A stretch of DNA of 64,000 nucleotides from Cyclina sinensis. Its lineage: Eukaryota > Mollusca > Bivalvia > Venerida > Veneridae. Within the stretch, counting starts at the first letter, position 1; every line of letters begins with the position of its first letter. The notes under the pieces are model-generated. The model saw only the letters and a list, made by a program, of their open reading frames with translations. It ran no database searches and was not told where the DNA came from. Below are positions 60,412 through 64,000 of the stretch, in pieces. The stretch is from NCBI GenBank assembly GCA_012932295.1, contig JAAONU010000001.1:61692927-61756926 (forward strand). Direction: 5' to 3'. The position numbers were made by a program, and so were the translations under genes.

Positions 60412-61649
60412 CCCGTAATTTAACCCACGTTTGTAGATTAAGGGTATTAGCTTTTGGAATTAGTATTGTGGTTACTCATGCTTAATTAGTTTTGATGTTT
60501 GTAAATGTGAAATGTGAATTTATTTCAACGCTTCTGTTTTTTTGTTTTAGCACGCTTACATTTACTATTTTTCTGTAATGTTTTACGTCTGCAATAGCAC
60601 TTCTTATTATCAGAGACATTTATTTCAAGTGTTTTTTTTTTAAACGAAACGGTTGTGTCTTGGCGTATATCATGTACTTCTGCTGATACAGCTTCACCAC
60701 GTGCTGCCAATAGTCAGGAAAAAAAGTAAATTGAAAATTTATATATTTTCAACAACATAAATTATTTCTAAATTGTGACAGGGGATGCTATGTCTAACTT
60801 TATGCTTTGTAAATATTTTGAAATATACTAGGATCTGATAATAGTAACTGACAACAACATCTATCTTCTTGTAATTTCCTACACAAGTATTGAAAATCGT
60901 ATAATTAGAACCCTTGAAGATGTGTTCTGGGAGAGACTCAAAATTCGTTAGATGAAACAATAAAAAAACCTCAATTGGTTTTTTGTCGTTTCAAGTCTAA
61001 TTTTGTTTGTTGAATTACATTTACTTTATGTTCCGTGTCTGTAACAATCAGTTTTGCCTGCTTGATCTTTTTTCAGATACAATCAAGGAGGCTGTAACAG
61101 TTTAATGACATATCAAAAGTTGCAATTTCTTACATGCTTGTCCAGCAGCTCCTTGTGTGGTCATGTTTCTGAGAATAAGTAAAAACGTTAATGTGAACTT
61201 AATATGTCAATTCTTTATTTTTTTTTATCTTACTTTCAAATGGTTCTCTTATAGAGAACCGACTTCTTTCGATGTCTTAACTATTTTCCCCGACGATAAC
61301 TCTTTTAAAATTTGACATGCGTGTAAACTATAAAAGTTGCAAGTCTTAATATGTAACACGCCTAGTAAAGTACGTTTCTGTTTTTTTTCTTTCTTTTCTT
61401 TTTTTTCAAATCCTGAGAAGAGCATATTGATAAATGATTTCCAATATATATTTAAAAAAAACCTGTTCAACTAGGATCGGTGATAAATTATTACTCAAGA
61501 TGATGACTGATAGTTTCATAGCTATTACTCTGGTTTCCATTCTATAACCTCTAGTGGAAAGTAAATTGCCATGTCTTGAAGAAATATGTCTGTTTCTTCT
61601 CTTAAAATATATAAAATATCTACTTTATCTTATACGGCATGCATATGAT
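60412..61649. other. Unassigned AT-rich intergenic DNA
   Basis: No supported gene. A short perfect hairpin, GGTTCTCT-TAT-AGAGAACC, is at 61242-61260. Frames here are short and lysine-rich from A/T runs. Confidence 0.5.
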
Positions 61650-61700
61650 CACACACACACAAACACACACACACACACGCACGCACGCACACACACACGC
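61650..61700 (+). repeat. CA microsatellite
   Basis: A run of (AC)n with interspersed GCAC units. Confidence 0.95.
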
Positions 61701-62773
61701 ATAGTATGATAACAATATTTTATTTTAAAAGTATTTTAATATGAAATGAAAGTTTACGTTCTATTTAAGAAAATAATGTGCTATCTATTTAATCAGACCG
61801 ATTTCAAACAAGTGACGAGGCGATGAAAACGTATAAGACATTTTTAATTTTATAAACGTTCTTTTAGTTCCAAAAGGGATGAAAAGAAATTTGACACGCA
61901 ATGATTTAGTTGTGAATGTTTTAATTTCGTACCAATTTTCAACAATTCACAATTTATTGGCGAGGTTAAATGGCGAGGTTAAATTTAGTCTTATTTTTTT
62001 ACTTCGGAACTTTTATTTGAGCTTTTTAATCTTTGGCAAATAATCTTTAAAACATTTTCTGATATATCCTTTATATATGGACGCTGTCTATGAACTTGTT
62101 TGGTTTTTATTAAACCTTCTCTGCCTCTGCTAACCCTTCTTAAAATGTTGAGAACATTTAACTGAGTACACTGTTATTTTATTTTGAATACGTACACTCA
62201 ATAAATAGGACAAGCTGAAACAAACTGCACTGACATCTTTTTGTCTTTGCCTAAACCTTTGCCTGTTAGGAGAGATTTTGAAATTCCTTTGCTCATACGT
62301 TCACCCGTGAAAGTTTTGTCATATATATTACCATCTTTGATTCTTAAGTAAATTCTTGATTTCACGATTTCACATGATTGAATATTACAATATGTGCGTG
62401 TTTAGTAAAAGTCAATTTACACAGACAGCTAACAGAAATACCTGTCTAATGACGGTCTTGTCTCGCACCAAATTACACGTTCAAGTTTTCAAAGGAGAGC
62501 CTTTCCCACGAACGCTAGTGATATAATGAACACACGCTGCGCTAAAACCAATATATATTTTTTCATGAATTCTTCCTCTATTTTGCATTTTTTTTTTGTT
62601 TATGAACAGACATGCATCTCTGTTTTAAACTACTTTTACAAGAAGACTGGCAAAAGCTAATCAAATAAAATGTTGTAGTCTGTTTTAGCGTATGCAAACA
62701 ATCAAATTGTAAAGAATGATTTTAATGCAATTCTGAAACGTGTTTGCAGTGGATTTGCTTTTCTGTGCTAATA

Positions 62774-62779
<6 letters not shown>
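61701..62779. other. Unassigned AT-rich intergenic DNA
   Basis: No gene or element ends recognised. GGCGAGGTTAAAT is repeated once in tandem near 61960-61982. Confidence 0.5.

Positions 62780-62825
<46 letters not shown>
62780..62825 (+). repeat. TA microsatellite, about 23 repeats
   Basis: An uninterrupted (TA)n run. Confidence 0.97.
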
Positions 62826-62827
<2 letters not shown>

Positions 62828-62886
62828 CATTAAACTTGTTTGAGATGAAAACATGACTCTTTAATAAGTGCATTTGTCGGTGAGAT

Positions 62887-63058
62887 CAGCATATTGTGAT
62901 AATGACAAGAACTCAGCATATTGTAATGATGACAAGAACTCAGCATATTGTAATGATGACAACAACTCAGCATATCGTGATGATGACAAGAACTCAGCAT
63001 ATTGTGATGATGACAAGAACTCAGCATATTGTGATGATGACAAGAACTCAGCTTGTTC
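62887..63058 (+). repeat. 27-bp minisatellite, six copies plus a partial
   Basis: Units start at 62887, 62914, 62941, 62968, 62995 and 63022, exactly 27 bases apart, with a broken seventh at 63049. The unit begins CAGCATATTGTGATGATGAC and continues AAGAACT. As 27 is divisible by three and the unit has no stop in several frames, long frames run through it on both strands (nine-residue peptides such as NSAYCDDDK). Those frames open and close near the array edges, so they are a by-product and not evidence of a gene. Confidence 0.96.
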
Positions 63059-64000
63059 ACAAGACGATATCTTGTTATAACTTTATCTTCACCATTCAAC
63101 AAATGTTGTATCTTCATACGTATATAGGTTTTACTCAAGACGAGTAAGGAATTCCGAACACATAATATACTTCAGATGGAACAGAGTTGCGCCCCCTTTC
63201 TACATTTTTCTACCTGACCTATACATTAGTTTTCTAGTATTCAAAGGGCTTGCCACATTTACTACAGACCCGATACAATATTCTCAAATCCAGGGAACAG
63301 GTAGAAAGTAAATGATTGATAAGTTTTTATTACATTTTTTTTCAGTTAGAAACATGCCCTTGCATTTGCTGTTGATTTTACAAATTCTTAACAAGATGCA
63401 GAAAAGCTGCTGTGATGGTTCATAAACTTTCTCCTAAAGGTTTAAGAATGAAATTTAAATGTTTGAAAGAGTGCCAAAACGAAAAGTACACATCACACTG
63501 TTGTTTTTATATTTAATGTTGATTGAAAATTTAATTGATTTACAGCTCCGATTATTGTTACGCACTGATTGACTTTTTATACTGTTTAACGCATTCCATA
63601 TAACATTGTTTCATAGTGCAAATTAACTTACCATTTATTCTGTTCTACTAAGTATAAATTGAAATGACGTCTCTTAAGTGATTCACAGTCTGATCATTTC
63701 AAATTGATGAGGAAGATATTCCGCATATTTTTTTACATTTATTGTATTTTCAAAGAATATGCTGATTTGAAAAAGAAATGTTTCGACTAACATACCTCTG
63801 TTCACGATGTTTTTTTTATTTGAAACTGACCCATTTTGCTTTACCTTTTTTTTTAAAAAAAGGCAGCTGTTTACTTTTCCTTATAGAAGTTTGTTTAAAC
63901 GATTAGCTTAAGGTGGAAAACAGTAAATTGTAGTGTTATAAAGTTCTGTGTCTGAATATTGACATTAGTCCCAAATAGAAGCCATGGAAAATGGACGTAA
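63059..64000. other. Unassigned AT-rich intergenic DNA
   Basis: No gene, RNA gene or element ends are recognised up to the window edge. Confidence 0.5.

Noticed and set aside
62830..63147. Repetitive frames on both strands through the 27-bp minisatellite
   Set aside because: The period is divisible by three and stop-free in several frames, so open frames arise automatically; they end at the array edges.
1..64000. CRISPR arrays, bacterial operons, phage or viral genes
   Set aside because: No spaced identical direct repeats of CRISPR type, no ribosome-binding sites with packed frames, and no recognisable polymerase, integrase or capsid frames. The sequence is eukaryotic intergenic DNA.

Overview
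This is an AT-rich, gene-poor eukaryotic window. It is most likely from a bivalve mollusc, probably a heterodont clam. I base that on several dispersed repeats of kinds I associate with bivalve genomes: TATGCCCC elements that end in a hairpin and CTAGTTT, TATGCTCACC elements with runs of GTCCGTCC, TTGTCGAGCCC elements, and an AAGCTCACTTGTCAC element with a tandem-repeat core. The species is inferred, not proven. I found no complete protein-coding gene, tRNA gene or rRNA gene. Nearly all open frames are short and look accidental. Two minus-strand stretches (near 55.0 kb and 57.4 kb) are weak exon candidates.

Layout. 1-22.7 kb is mostly unassigned AT-rich DNA. It contains two related copies of a non-autonomous DNA transposon (about 2.7-3.46 kb and 4.13-5.12 kb), an 88-nt hairpin at 10.14 kb, decayed bivalve repeats at 11.5 and 16 kb, a 25-bp minisatellite at 19.5 kb, and a 180-bp tandem array organised as a 360-bp higher-order repeat at 20.75-21.5 kb. 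22.73-53.28 kb is occupied by three head-to-tail copies (A, B, C) of a segmental duplication with an 8-9 kb unit. A and B are very similar; C is more diverged. The copies differ by clean insertions: a TTAA-flanked Kolobok/T2-like MITE in A, and a Harbinger-like MITE plus two bivalve repeats in C. The B/C junction is split by a bivalve element with a core of about twelve 145-bp tandem repeats. That element is itself interrupted by a 2,593-bp element with 529-bp terminal inverted repeats. 53.3-64 kb is again unassigned, with an old array of about 150-165 bp period (56.5-57.3 kb), a second copy of the TTAA MITE (57.85 kb), a TATGCCCC element (59.97 kb), CA and TA microsatellites and a 27-bp minisatellite (62.9 kb).

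Most notable element. 39406-41998 begins and ends with the heptamer CACGGTG, has perfectly matched outer ends, and is flanked by an exact 5-bp duplication GGGTT. Neighbouring tandem repeats show what the empty site looked like. A CACNGTG-type heptamer plus a 5-bp target duplication is the hallmark of Transib/RAG-like transposons, so I read it as a non-autonomous Transib- or RAG-like element. There are no co-operating genes to describe; the biology here is repeat nesting, tandem duplication and transposition.
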